From contig NZ_FOJA01000001.1 in assembly GCF_900110535.1 (NCBI RefSeq), forward strand, positions 2,205,393 through 2,269,392: a stretch of 64,000 bases of DNA, read 5' to 3'. The translations under genes were made by a program, and so were the position numbers. Under the pieces are notes generated by a model that had not been told where the DNA came from, made no database searches, and saw nothing but the letters and a program-made list of their open reading frames with translations. This document shows positions 17,026-25,045 of the stretch, one piece after another. The DNA comes from Halobacterium jilantaiense. Lineage in GTDB: Archaea; Halobacteriota; Halobacteria; Halobacteriales; Halobacteriaceae. Each line of letters begins with the position of its first letter. The first letter of the stretch is position 1.

Positions 17026-17477
17026 GGCTCGACCTCGGCGTCGTCGACCGCCGCCACCGGCCCACCGGGACGGTAGACGTCGTAGTTCCGTGCGACGAAC
17101 ACCCCGTACCCCACTGCGACGGCGACGGCCAACACGGCCGTCCGCACCAGCCCCGCCGTCTCCGGGCCGAGCACGGCGACGGCTCCCAGCGCGGCCAGCA
17201 CGCCACCGACCGCGCCAGTGAGTGCGACGTCCACCGCGAGCGCGCCCGCTCGCTTCTCCTGTAACAGCTGTGTCCGGTCGTTGTTCCCCAGCGGCGTGTA
17301 CGCGTCCGCCAGCGCGAGCACCGCAGGCACGACCGCGCCCGCGCCCGCCGACGTCGCCGTCCACCGGGGCACCCCGACCGCACCGAGCGCCGTCACCAGT
17401 CCGGCGAACAGCGCCACGGCGAGCGCGCCGACGCCCACCAGCGCGCCGAACGCTCGCGCGAACGGACTCCAGTTCAT
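17022..17477 (-). CDS. Conserved membrane protein between cofC and cofG
   Basis: 151 residues, four hydrophobic segments, with a cytosolic-looking motif ALADAYTPLGNNDRTQLLQEKRAGA between the second and third. ATG 17477 chosen; GTG 17483 is possible. Its stop overlaps cofG by four bases. Function not recognised; its place inside an F420 gene run and coupling to cofG make a link to that pathway or its membrane association possible but unproven. Confidence 0.75.
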   Translation of the reverse strand: MNWSPFARAFGALVGVGALAVALFAGLVTALGAVGVPRWTATSAGAGAVVPAVLALADAYTPLGNNDRTQLLQEKRAGALAVDVALTGAVGGVLAALGAVAVLGPETAGLVRTAVLAVAVAVGYGVFVARNYDVYRPGGPVAAVDDAEVEP

Positions 17478-17502
17478 ACCCACCCGTCCGGCAGTCGGCC
17501 GC

Positions 17503-18120
17503 TTAGGCGTTGGGTTCGACCACAGGCTCGCCGTCCCGGACTGCGAGGTCGAAGCCCGCGTCCACTAACCAGTCACGGGCCCGACCCTCCCCGTGGACGA
17601 ACACGTCCACGAGGTCCGCCACGTCGTCGACGTCGACGGCCAGTCGGAACGAATCCACCACGGCGACGTCCAGTCCGGCGCGCTCGGCGGCCGCGCTGTG
17701 GTCGCGAAACGACGCGCCGTGGTAGTCCACCGAGAACCCCGGTTCGCGGACCACGAGACCGTTCGTCCCGCCGGCCGCTCCCGGCGCGAGCGCGACGTCG
17801 CCGCCCGCGTCGAACAGCCCGCGGACCGACTCGGGCGTGGCGAGCGCGAGGTCCGCCATCACCACTGCGACCGGCAGGTCGGCGTCGACCTCGCCCTGGA
17901 CGGCCGCGGACAGCGACCGGTCGTCGACCGAGACTGGCACCCCGACATCGATGTCGGGCGACGCCGTCGCGAGCACCTCGGGGTCGCCGCCAGCGCCGCG
18001 AACGGCGTCGAGGACGTCCGCGAGCATCGCCGCCGCGAACTCGCGTCGCTGGTCGTCGTCGAGAACGGGGGAGAGACGAGAGTTCGGATTCCGTGGGTCG
18101 AACGGCACGACCGTCCGCAT
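17503..18120 (-). CDS. cofC: 2-phospho-L-lactate guanylyltransferase
   Basis: 205 residues. MRTVVPFDPRNPNSRLSPVLD is the nucleotide-binding N-terminus of CofC, LPVAVVMADLALATPESV contains the metal-binding Asp, and LAPGAAGGTNGLVVREPGFSVDYHGASF is the conserved GGTN block. It activates 2-phospholactate (or phosphoenolpyruvate) with GTP for F420 assembly. The start overlaps the stop of the upstream membrane protein by one base. Confidence 0.93.
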   Translation of the reverse strand: MRTVVPFDPRNPNSRLSPVLDDDQRREFAAAMLADVLDAVRGAGGDPEVLATASPDIDVGVPVSVDDRSLSAAVQGEVDADLPVAVVMADLALATPESVRGLFDAGGDVALAPGAAGGTNGLVVREPGFSVDYHGASFRDHSAAAERAGLDVAVVDSFRLAVDVDDVADLVDVFVHGEGRARDWLVDAGFDLAVRDGEPVVEPNA

Positions 18121-18914
18121 CAGCCCAGCTTGTCGTAGGTGTCCCGCTGCTGGAGGTACCAGTAGCCGACGCCCGCCAGCACCAGCACCACGACCAGCCC
18201 GACGCCCGCGTACAGCAGCAACTGGGTCTGCTCGGCGGAGCTCACAGCGCTGTTCGCGGCCGACTCCGCCTCCTCGGCGTTGCTGACCGCCTGCTCGAAG
18301 TTCCCGCTGTTGTAGAACTCCACGGCGTCTTCCAGATCGCCCTCCGCGCCGCTCACACTCGCGCCCTGGTTCTGGGCGTCGTCGATGGCGTCAGACGCGG
18401 CTGCGATGGCGTCACGAGCCTCCTGGCTGTCCGACGTGTACGGCCGGAACTCGAACGGCTCACCGATGCCGTTCGTCGACCCGCCATCCTGGGTCTGCTC
18501 GAAGGACGCGTACGTCAGCGTCTGTTCCGGGTCGTAGCTCCACTCGAACGCGGACGTGTTCGGCACCGTACCCTGGATGCCGACCTCCACGCGAGTGACG
18601 CCCGACGATGCCTGCAGCTGGTAGGACATCTCCTGGCCCGTCAGTGTCTCCTCGTTCACTTGGTTGCCAGCGTTGTCGAACGTCGTCACTTGCCAGGTGA
18701 CCTCCGTCAGGTCAGTCTGCGCGCGCAGCGTCCACTCCTCGTAGTCGCTGAACGGCTCGGTCACCTCGAACGTCGTCGATTTCTGTGCTCCGACCTGCGC
18801 TTCGCCCGGCGCATCCCCGTCGACCGACACCGCGGCGACCGGTACAGCGGCCACCGCGAGTAGCGTCACGACTGCGAGGACGGCCCCGAGCTCAGAATAG
18901 CGGCTCGAGCTCAT
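18120..18914 (-). CDS. Secreted, C-terminally anchored protein co-located with cetZ1
   Basis: 264 residues: signal peptide (residues ~8-30, LGAVLAVVTLLAVAAVPVAA), an extracellular beta-rich domain, an Ala/Glu-rich helical stretch (residues ~165-225, repeated A-x-x-A pattern suggesting a coiled coil), a final transmembrane helix (LLLYAGVGLVVVLVLAGVGYWYL) and a short cytosolic tail. The gene overlaps the end of cetZ1 by 23 bp and the start of cofC by one base. This order is conserved around cetZ1 as I recall it in Haloferax. Function unknown; a surface partner of the cytoskeleton is speculation. Confidence 0.8.
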   Translation of the reverse strand: MSSSRYSELGAVLAVVTLLAVAAVPVAAVSVDGDAPGEAQVGAQKSTTFEVTEPFSDYEEWTLRAQTDLTEVTWQVTTFDNAGNQVNEETLTGQEMSYQLQASSGVTRVEVGIQGTVPNTSAFEWSYDPEQTLTYASFEQTQDGGSTNGIGEPFEFRPYTSDSQEARDAIAAASDAIDDAQNQGASVSGAEGDLEDAVEFYNSGNFEQAVSNAEEAESAANSAVSSAEQTQLLLYAGVGLVVVLVLAGVGYWYLQQRDTYDKLG

Positions 18915-20073
18915 CCTCGTCGTCTTCGACTAAGTCTTCCAAGTTATCTTCGCTTTCTTCGCGGATATCGTCGATGTTGTCCTGTGCTTCGATGGCGACT
19001 TCCTGCAGCTCCTTGATGCGCGGGACGTTGTTCACGCCCGACAGCAGCACCACGGACGCGACCTGCTGGGAGTCCGGCACGGGGTAGTCGCCACCGCGGA
19101 CCTCCATCGAGCCGGTCTGCTCCTCGAGCCACTTGCGGCCGCGCTCGATGCCTTTCCGGTTCAGGTACTTCGGCGGACCGGCCGTGACGAGCAGCGCGCG
19201 TTCGGTGCCCTCGATCTCGCAGGGAAGGGTGAGCCGACCGAGCGCCGCCTTCCGAACGAGGCTCGTGATGCGGTTCGTCGTCGAGGCGGAGTCCTCGACG
19301 GGGTCGTCGTCGCCCTTGAACCGCGACAGCAGCCCGCTCCCGCTACCGCCGTCGTTGTCGACGGTCTCGGAGGCGTACCCGATGGTGGAGACGCCGCCGC
19401 CGGCGAGCGTGTTGATGATCTCGCTGGAGTCCACGACGGACTCGGCGACGTCGCCGCCCTGCTCGACCTCGCCAGCGCCGAAGAGGATGCCGAACCGCGT
19501 GACGATCTCCTCGTTTATCTCGTCGTAGCCGCCCTGGACGGACTCACCCGACTTCCGCCAGGCGTCGTTGTCGAAGACCAGGAGGTTGTCGACCTCCCGG
19601 ACGAACGTCTGGAACGAGCGCGCGGCGTTCAGCGTGTAGATGCCGCCTTCGTCGCTCCCGGGGAGCACACCGAGGCCGTAGACTGGCTCGGTGTAGATGC
19701 GCTTGAGGTGTTTCGCGATGACGGGCGAGCCACCGGAGCCGGTGCCGCCACCGAGCCCCGAGATGACGAGGAACGCGTCGACCTCGTGGACGGGAATCGA
19801 GTCGATGGCACCCTGCACCTCGTCGATGTCCTCCTCGGCGATCTCCGCGCCGAGCTCGTTGTCCGCGCCCACCCCGTGTCCCTTCACGCGGGACTGACCG
19901 ATCAGGACGCGGTTCTCTTTCGGCACGTGCTCCAGACCCATGAGGTCGGCCTTGGCGGTGTTGACGGCGACAGCGGCGCGCACGATGCCCGAACCGTGGC
20001 GCTTGTCGTACTCGATGAATTTATCGAGTATTTTCCCGCCCGCCTGACCGAACCCGATCATTGCGAGTTTCAT
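18892..20073 (-). CDS. cetZ1: Tubulin-like cell-shape protein CetZ1
   Basis: 393 residues from ATG 20073; the upstream in-frame Met at 20103 lies before the TATA-proximal leader and is not used. GFGQAGGKILDKF starts the Rossmann-like GTPase domain, SGLGGGTGSGGSPVIAKHL is the tubulin/FtsZ G-box, and GVLPGSDEGGIYTLNAARSF matches CetZ proteins closely. CetZ1 polymers control rod formation and motility in haloarchaea. The C-terminus ends in a strongly acidic tail (EDDEDELEPLF). First gene of a run leading into F420 genes. Confidence 0.96.
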   Translation of the reverse strand: MKLAMIGFGQAGGKILDKFIEYDKRHGSGIVRAAVAVNTAKADLMGLEHVPKENRVLIGQSRVKGHGVGADNELGAEIAEEDIDEVQGAIDSIPVHEVDAFLVISGLGGGTGSGGSPVIAKHLKRIYTEPVYGLGVLPGSDEGGIYTLNAARSFQTFVREVDNLLVFDNDAWRKSGESVQGGYDEINEEIVTRFGILFGAGEVEQGGDVAESVVDSSEIINTLAGGGVSTIGYASETVDNDGGSGSGLLSRFKGDDDPVEDSASTTNRITSLVRKAALGRLTLPCEIEGTERALLVTAGPPKYLNRKGIERGRKWLEEQTGSMEVRGGDYPVPDSQQVASVVLLSGVNNVPRIKELQEVAIEAQDNIDDIREESEDNLEDLVEDDEDELEPLF

Positions 20074-20109
20074 ACGGAACCCTTTGCCAAGGTAAAGCGC
20101 CAACGGCTG

Positions 20110-20117
20110 TATAAGCC
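20110..20117 (-). promoter_or_regulatory. TATA-like element of cetZ1
   Basis: On the minus strand the octamer GGCTTATA lies 37 bp upstream of the cetZ1 ATG, preceded by an A/T-rich CAAAA stretch. Spacing puts transcription start near 20085-20090 with a short leader. Confidence 0.5.
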
Positions 20118-20238
20118 TTTTGCAGACGGCTGTCCGACGCTAGTCACTCGTTACTGGATTTCGGCAGATAGCGCCCGCGAGCCACACAAACACGGGATAG
20201 CGCACCCGGAGGTAACTCACCCTCCTTTAAATTTAATG

Positions 20239-20254
20239 GCCGGCTACCGCCGGC
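20239..20254. terminator. Stem-loop plus AT-rich tail after the NDUFA9-like gene
   Basis: GCCGGC at 20239-20244 pairs with 20249-20254 around a four-base loop. Read on the minus strand the hairpin is followed by an AT-rich run (20223-20238), about 40 bp past the stop of the gene at 20296. Consistent with a terminator; there are only short U runs. Confidence 0.5.
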
Positions 20255-20295
20255 TCAGTGCCACGTACCGTCACTTAAGAGCACCCTACTGGCAG

Positions 20296-21183
20296 TCAGT
20301 GGACGGCGAGGTACTCCTCCAGCGTCGTCAGCGACGCGGGGTCGACGCCGAACGCCGACACGTCGTTGCCGGCGACGGTGTTGTCGAGTTTCAGCGACCG
20401 GTACTGGTCCGACCCCATCGGCACGAACGGCAGGGGGTCGGCGAGCGTCAGGCCGATGGCGGCCAGCGGCATCGGCACCGGCAGCACGCGCACGGACTTC
20501 CCCTCCGCGCGGTACGACAGCCGCGTGACTTGTGCGAGCGTCAGCACGTCGGGACCACCGATTTCGTACGTCTCCCCCCAGTAGTCCTCGTCCTCGATGG
20601 CGTCCGCGAGCATCGGCACGAGGTCCTGCACCCAGATGGGCTGGAACTTCGACTTCCCGCCGCCCGGCAGCCCGGTCACGTACGGGGTCGTCAGCGTCTT
20701 GGTGAACGAGACGAACTCGCCGCCCTCACCGAAGATGACCGACGGTCGGAAGATGGTGTACGACAGCTCCGAGTCCCGGACCACGTCCTCTGCCTTGCCC
20801 TTCGCCCGCAGGTACGCGGTCGGGCCGTTCGAGTCGGCGTCCAGCGCGGACATCTGGAGGATGTACTCGACGCCCGTGTCCTCCGCCGCCCGGACGACGT
20901 TCTCGGTGCCCCCGAGGTGGACCTCCATGTGCCGCCGGTCGCCCTGCTTCGGCTTGAACAGCGGCGACAGCGCCACGAGGTTCACGACCGCGTCGTGCCC
21001 CTCCATGGCGTCCGCGACGGAATCGTAGGCCGTCACGTCCCCGACCACTCGCTCCACGCTCTCGGGGAGGTCAGCGTCCCCCGGCGTCCGCGAGAGCGCC
21101 GTCACCTCGTGTCCGCGGTCGTCGAGTTCCCGACACACGTGCGTCCCGATGAAGCCCGTTCCGCCAGTGACCAACACGTCCAT
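20296..21183 (-). CDS. NDUFA9-like NAD(P)-binding protein (atypical SDR)
   Basis: 295 residues. VTGGTGFIGTHVCREL is the GxxGxxG dinucleotide motif; VVNLVALSPLF, ILQMSALDADSNGPTAYLRAKGKAE and IFRPSVIFGEGGEFVSF follow the complex I NDUFA9 / SDR atypical-5 pattern, in which the catalytic YxxxK is displaced to Y-L-R-A-K. It may act on quinone- or lipid-linked metabolism rather than in complex I. A TATA-like ATACTTTTAG lies upstream near 21210-21222. Confidence 0.87.
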   Translation of the reverse strand: MDVLVTGGTGFIGTHVCRELDDRGHEVTALSRTPGDADLPESVERVVGDVTAYDSVADAMEGHDAVVNLVALSPLFKPKQGDRRHMEVHLGGTENVVRAAEDTGVEYILQMSALDADSNGPTAYLRAKGKAEDVVRDSELSYTIFRPSVIFGEGGEFVSFTKTLTTPYVTGLPGGGKSKFQPIWVQDLVPMLADAIEDEDYWGETYEIGGPDVLTLAQVTRLSYRAEGKSVRVLPVPMPLAAIGLTLADPLPFVPMGSDQYRSLKLDNTVAGNDVSAFGVDPASLTTLEEYLAVH

Positions 21184-21316
21184 GACCTAGTACAGGGCTG
21201 CTACCACCCTAAAAGTATGGCACTGAGCGAGTTATACGGTGCCAACCGCCTTCCGTGGACGTGTCCGTCGTCCGGGAACCCGAAGCCGTTTGTACGTCGC
21301 TGTCCGTCCCACGTGT

Positions 21317-21907
21317 ATGCTCGTCACCCTGGAGGGCATCGACGGCAGCGGGAAGACGACGGTCTGGGAGGCGCTCCGGGACGCCCGCGGCGACGGCTTC
21401 ACGTTCACGAGCGAGCCGACGGACTCGTGGTACGGTGAGGCCGTCCGGCGCTCGGAGGCGGAGACGGACGCCGACCCGCTCGCCGAACTGTTCCTGTTCA
21501 CCGCCGACCACGCCGACCACCTCTCCAGCGTCGTCGAACCCGCGCTCGCCGACGGCGACGTCGTCGTCTCCGACCGCTACACCGACTCCCGGTACGCCTA
21601 CCAGGGCGCTGTCCTGGACGGGGAGGTCCCGCGTGCGATGGAGTACGTCCGCGGCGTCCACCAGCCGTGGACGCGCCCGCCGGACCTCACCCTGTACTTC
21701 GACGTCGACCCCGAGACCGGAGCCGCGCGCTCCGGCGCGACGAACAAGTTCGAGCAGGCGTCGTTCCTCTCTGACGTCCGCGATAACTACGAGCAACTCA
21801 TCGACTACGACCCCGAGCGGTTCGTCCGCATCGACGCCACCCAGCCGCCCGAGGCGGTCATCGACGCCGCCGAGGACGTGCTGGACCGCGTGCTCGACGA
21901 TGCCTGA
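21317..21907 (+). CDS. tmk: Thymidylate kinase
   Basis: 196 residues. [15 protein letters not shown] is the P-loop, EPTDSWYG and [16 protein letters not shown] are the DRY/DRx substrate region, and [15 protein letters not shown] is the lid. Phosphorylates dTMP to dTDP. Its stop lies inside the next gene (8-bp overlap). Confidence 0.94.
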   Translation: MLVTLEGIDGSGKTTVWEALRDARGDGFTFTSEPTDSWYGEAVRRSEAETDADPLAELFLFTADHADHLSSVVEPALADGDVVVSDRYTDSRYAYQGAVLDGEVPRAMEYVRGVHQPWTRPPDLTLYFDVDPETGAARSGATNKFEQASFLSDVRDNYEQLIDYDPERFVRIDATQPPEAVIDAAEDVLDRVLDDA

Positions 21908-22319
21908 GGACCGGGGCGACGACCGCCCCGAGGACACGGGCCGCGCCGACAGCGACGACCGCCGATTCTCGTTCTCGCTGCCGCCGATTCGCCTGCCGCC
22001 GATGTTCCCCGACCGCTTCCGTGTGCTGTGGCCGGGCGGCGGGAACGGGCCGAGTACTCGCGCCTCGCGGCTGACTGCGGCGGCCGCGCTCGTCGCGTTC
22101 GACCTCGTGGACGCCGCGCTCGCGCTCACGGTGGACACACAAGCAGTGGCCGCCGCGCGCGTCCTCGCCGGCGCGCTCGTCGCGGCGGGTGCGTTCGGTC
22201 TCCCCGGACTCCTCTACGCCACAGAGGGCGCGGCGGTGCTCGGCGGCGTCGCGGAACTGACCGTCGCTCCGACGCTGACGCTGTTACTGGTCGTTCGGCT
22301 TGTCCGGGAGGTTCTCTAG
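21900..22319 (+). CDS. Conserved membrane protein after tmk
   Basis: 139 residues from ATG 21900. A polar acidic N-terminus (~25 residues) is followed by [21 protein letters not shown] and three hydrophobic segments. No named family recognised. Overlaps tmk at its 5' end and a minus-strand membrane gene at its 3' end by 36 bp. Confidence 0.65.
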   Translation: MPEDRGDDRPEDTGRADSDDRRFSFSLPPIRLPPMFPDRFRVLWPGGGNGPSTRASRLTAAAALVAFDLVDAALALTVDTQAVAAARVLAGALVAAGAFGLPGLLYATEGAAVLGGVAELTVAPTLTLLLVVRLVREVL

Positions 22320-22613
22320 CTCCTCGGGGGACGGCATCCAGAACAGGTCGACGGACCACCCGAGGAAGAACGGGAACGCCCACGTGACGACGATGAGCTG
22401 GCCGGAGCTACCGAACGCACCGGCACCGAGACCGAGCGCGCCGAACACCAGCGTCGTGGGCACGTAGACCAGCGGCAGGAGGACGAGCGTGTAGACGATC
22501 GACCCCCACCGGGTGTCGAGCGTGAGTCGGAAGAAGCGAGCGCCGAACGCCGCGATGGCGGTGTGCACCAGCACGATGAACGCGACGCCGGCGGCGGTGA
22601 CGGCCGAGACCAT
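22284..22613 (-). CDS. Small membrane protein (109 aa), conserved haloarchaeal type
   Basis: Three hydrophobic segments (MVSAVTAAGVAFIVLVHTAI, IVYTLVLLPLVYVPTTLVFG, IVVTWAFPFFLGWSVDLFW) and a short charged tail ([16 protein letters not shown]). Not recognised by name. Divergent from the E1-alpha gene with a 66-bp shared promoter region. Confidence 0.65.
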   Translation of the reverse strand: MVSAVTAAGVAFIVLVHTAIAAFGARFFRLTLDTRWGSIVYTLVLLPLVYVPTTLVFGALGLGAGAFGSSGQLIVVTWAFPFFLGWSVDLFWMPSPEELENLPDKPNDQ

Positions 22614-22679
22614 AGCGGGGCGTAGTGACTCGTGGGGCTTTTCGCTATCGGTAAGTAGCTGCCCGCAGACCGACCGGAC

Positions 22680-23726
22680 ATGCACCGCGTCATCGGGGAG
22701 CGCGACCTGTCGTCGCTGACCGTCGACGAGGGCGACGCCCGCGCCGTGCTCCGAGACATGGTCCGCGCACGGCACTTCGACGAGCGCGCGCTGGCCCTCC
22801 AGCGCCGCGGCTGGATGCCCGGCTACCCGCCGTACAAGGGCCAGGAGGGCTCGCAGGTCGGTGCCGCCCACGCTATGGCCGACGACGACTGGCTGTTCCC
22901 GACGTACCGCTCGAACGCCATGCAGCTCGCACGCGGCGTCCCCGCCAGCGACATCCTCCTCTTCCGTCGGGGCCACGCCGAGTTCAACTCGAACCACGAC
23001 GTGAACAACTTCGCGCAGGCGGTCCCCATCGCGAGCCAGATTCCCCACGCCGTCGGCACGGGGATGGCGATGGACTACGAGGGCGAGGACACCGCCGCAG
23101 TCGCGTACTTCGGCGACGGTGCCACGTCGGAGGGCGACTTCCACGAGGCGATGAACTTCGCGGGCGTGTTCGACGCGCCCGTGGTGTTCTTCTGCGAGAA
23201 CAACAACTGGGCAATCTCGCTGCCCCGCGAGCGCCAGACCGCCAGCGACTCCATCGCCGTCAAAGCCGAGGCGTACGGCTTCGAGGGCGTGCAGGTCGAC
23301 GGCAACGACCCGCTGGCCGTCCACGAAACCGTCTCCGACGCGCTCGACGACGCCCGCGCCGGCGAGCCGGTGCTCGTGGAGAGCCTGACCTACCGGCAGG
23401 GCGCTCACACGACGAGCGACGACCCGGACCGCTACCGGCCCGAGGACGAGGACCTCCCCGAGTGGCGGACCGCCGACCCCATCGACCGCTACGCCGACTA
23501 CCTCGAAGAGCAGGGCGTCGTCGACGCGGACTTCGTCGAGGACTGCTTCGACGAGGCCGAGGCCGAAATCGACGACGCCGTCGACGCCGCCGAGGCCGTC
23601 GGCGAGCCGGACGTCGACGAGCTGTTCGACCACGTGTTCGCCGAGCGCACGCCCCGCATCGACGCCCAGAAGGCGTGGCTCGACGAGTGGCTCGAGGACC
23701 ACAATCCGCAGGAGATGGAGTTCTGA
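22680..23726 (+). CDS. 2-oxoacid dehydrogenase E1 component, alpha subunit
   Basis: 348 residues. The thiamine pyrophosphate motif is complete: YFGDGATSEGDFHEAMNF ending in FFCENNNWAIS. YRSNAMQLARGVP and QIPHAVGTGMAMDYEG are typical of PDH/branched-chain E1-alpha; TYRQGAHTTSDDPDRYRPEDE is the phosphorylation-loop region. An E1-beta, E2 or E3 gene would normally follow directly, but the next gene is small and on the other strand, so this alpha subunit is isolated here. It must pair with a beta subunit encoded elsewhere. Confidence 0.9.
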   Translation: MHRVIGERDLSSLTVDEGDARAVLRDMVRARHFDERALALQRRGWMPGYPPYKGQEGSQVGAAHAMADDDWLFPTYRSNAMQLARGVPASDILLFRRGHAEFNSNHDVNNFAQAVPIASQIPHAVGTGMAMDYEGEDTAAVAYFGDGATSEGDFHEAMNFAGVFDAPVVFFCENNNWAISLPRERQTASDSIAVKAEAYGFEGVQVDGNDPLAVHETVSDALDDARAGEPVLVESLTYRQGAHTTSDDPDRYRPEDEDLPEWRTADPIDRYADYLEEQGVVDADFVEDCFDEAEAEIDDAVDAAEAVGEPDVDELFDHVFAERTPRIDAQKAWLDEWLEDHNPQEMEF

Positions 23727-23760
23727 GCGGGGCGTCGACCACCTGATTCTCCCACCCGAT

Positions 23761-23997
23761 TCAGGCCGCCGCCAGCGAGATGTACGTCTTCGTGTCCGTC
23801 ACGCCGGAGACGGTTCCGATGTTCTTCGAGACGGTCTGGAGGACGTTCTCCACCTGGTCGCCGCCGACCTCCGCGATGACGTCGTAGCGACCCGCGACCA
23901 CGTGGGCATCCGTGACGCCGTCCATGCCGACGAGCCGGTCGCAGACGTCGGTGGCGGCACCCGCCCCCGCTCTCACCATGATGAACGCGTGAACCAT
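23761..23997 (-). CDS. Stand-alone Lrp/AsnC ligand-binding (RAM) domain
   Basis: 78 residues: HAFIMVRAGAGAATDVCDRL, GVTDAHVVAGRYDVIAEV and VSGVTDTKTYISLAAA are a full RAM fold with no DNA-binding helix-turn-helix. Such proteins form oligomers and sense small molecules, sometimes modifying full Lrp regulators or transport subunits. It is divergent from trkA, and a very similar domain follows trkA. Confidence 0.85.
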   Translation of the reverse strand: MVHAFIMVRAGAGAATDVCDRLVGMDGVTDAHVVAGRYDVIAEVGGDQVENVLQTVSKNIGTVSGVTDTKTYISLAAA

Positions 23998-24036
23998 GCT
24001 GTCCGGTACAGCGCCCGGCAGCAAAAGTGTTGCCGC

Positions 24037-24051
24037 GTGCCAACGTGGCAC
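24037..24051. promoter_or_regulatory. Perfect dyad operator candidate in the lrp-like/trkA divergent promoter
   Basis: GTGCCA-ACG-TGGCAC is a perfect 6-bp inverted repeat with a 3-bp spacer. It directly abuts a TATA-like element AAACATATTTG (24052-24062) that lies 24-34 bp before the trkA ATG at 24086, so a bound protein would block TFB/TBP. Lrp- or TrmB-type regulators bind sites of this form; the actual factor is unknown. Confidence 0.5.
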
Positions 24052-24085
24052 AAACATATTTGACGTGTCACGACCTACGGGGCGC

Positions 24086-24763
24086 ATGAACATCGTCATC
24101 ATCGGTGCCGGACGCGTCGGCTCCCGGACCGCGCGCGTCGTCGCCAACGAAGGCCACGACGTCACGCTCGTCGAGCGCGACTACGACAAGGCCGAGCGCG
24201 CACGCAACGAGGGTTTCGAAGTCGTCGAAGGCGACGGCTCCAGCGAAGACGTCCTCACCGAAGCCGGGCTCGGCGACGCGGACGCCTGCGGCGCGCTCAC
24301 GGGCGACCTCAACACGAACTTCGTCGCCTGCATGGTCGCCAAACACCACGGCTGCCGCACCGTCCTCCGCATCGACGAGGACTACCGGGAGGAAATCTAC
24401 CGCAAGTACGCCGACGAAGTCGACGAAATCGTCTACCCCGAACGACTCGGCGCTATCGGCGCGAAGAACGCCCTCCTCGGCGGCAACGTCACCGCCATCG
24501 CCGACCTCGCCGAACACCTCCAGGTCGTCCAGCTCACCGTCACCAACGACGCGCCCATGCGCGGTTACACCTTCAGCGAACTCGAACTCCCCTCGGGCGC
24601 TCGCTTCCTCGCGTTCGCCAAACGAGACGGCACCCTCACCCTCCCTCGCCCCGACGCCACGCTCGAAGTCGGCGACCGCATCGCGGTCCTCGCCGAGTTC
24701 GAAGCCCTCGACAACGTCCGCCAGATACTCGTCGGCGACGACGCCCACACGGAGGCGATGTAG
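24086..24763 (+). CDS. trkA: K+ uptake regulatory subunit TrkA (NAD-binding, RCK)
   Basis: 225 residues. MNIVIIGAGRVGSRTARVV starts the RCK-N Rossmann domain, with VERDYDKAERARNEGFEVVEGDGSSEDVL binding the adenine ribose. The C-terminal ~80 residues (LQVVQLTVTNDAPMRGYTF...LEVGDRIAVLAEFEAL) form an RCK-C ligand-binding domain. One RCK-N plus one RCK-C is the size of half a bacterial TrkA. It gates a TrkH/KtrB channel, which is not in the window. The next gene starts directly at the following base. Confidence 0.92.
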   Translation: MNIVIIGAGRVGSRTARVVANEGHDVTLVERDYDKAERARNEGFEVVEGDGSSEDVLTEAGLGDADACGALTGDLNTNFVACMVAKHHGCRTVLRIDEDYREEIYRKYADEVDEIVYPERLGAIGAKNALLGGNVTAIADLAEHLQVVQLTVTNDAPMRGYTFSELELPSGARFLAFAKRDGTLTLPRPDATLEVGDRIAVLAEFEALDNVRQILVGDDAHTEAM

Positions 24764-24991
24764 ATGGTCACCGCCTACGTCATGGTGAAAGCCAACACCG
24801 GCGAAGCCGACCGACTCCTCGACGAAATCGCCGCCACCGACGGCGTCACCGACGCCCACATCGTCGCCGGCGATGTCGACATCATCGCCAAAGTCCACGT
24901 CGACGCCCCGGCCGACGTCAAGGAAATCGCCGCCAGCACCATCCAGAACATCGCCGGCGTCGAAGACACCGAGACGTACATTTCCATGTAA
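24764..24991 (+). CDS. Stand-alone Lrp/AsnC ligand-binding (RAM) domain, trkA partner
   Basis: 75 residues beginning at the base after the trkA stop. TAYVMVKANTGEADRLLDEI, GVTDAHIVAGDVDIIAKV and IAGVEDTETYISM form a RAM domain closely similar to the product at 23761-23997. Zero spacing indicates co-translation with TrkA, so it may be a small-molecule or oligomerisation partner in potassium uptake. Confidence 0.86.
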   Translation: MVTAYVMVKANTGEADRLLDEIAATDGVTDAHIVAGDVDIIAKVHVDAPADVKEIAASTIQNIAGVEDTETYISM

Positions 24992-24997
24992 TCGCAC

Positions 24998-25045
24998 TTT
25001 TTGCCCTGCGTGAGGCGCGCTCCGCGCGCCTCACTCGGCAAAAAA
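24998..25045. terminator. Bidirectional terminator-like palindrome
   Basis: An inner perfect stem (25011-25020 with 25024-25033, loop TCC) is enclosed by an outer pairing of TTTTTGCC (24998-25005) with GGCAAAAA (25037-25044). Each strand therefore presents a strong GC hairpin next to a T run, suited to end trkA-operon transcripts and any transcript arriving from the DUF5813-type gene. Confidence 0.6.

Noticed and set aside
20073-20103. Upstream start for cetZ1
   Set aside because: The in-frame Met ten codons upstream lies only a few bases downstream of the TATA-like element, and the family starts at MKLAMIGFG.
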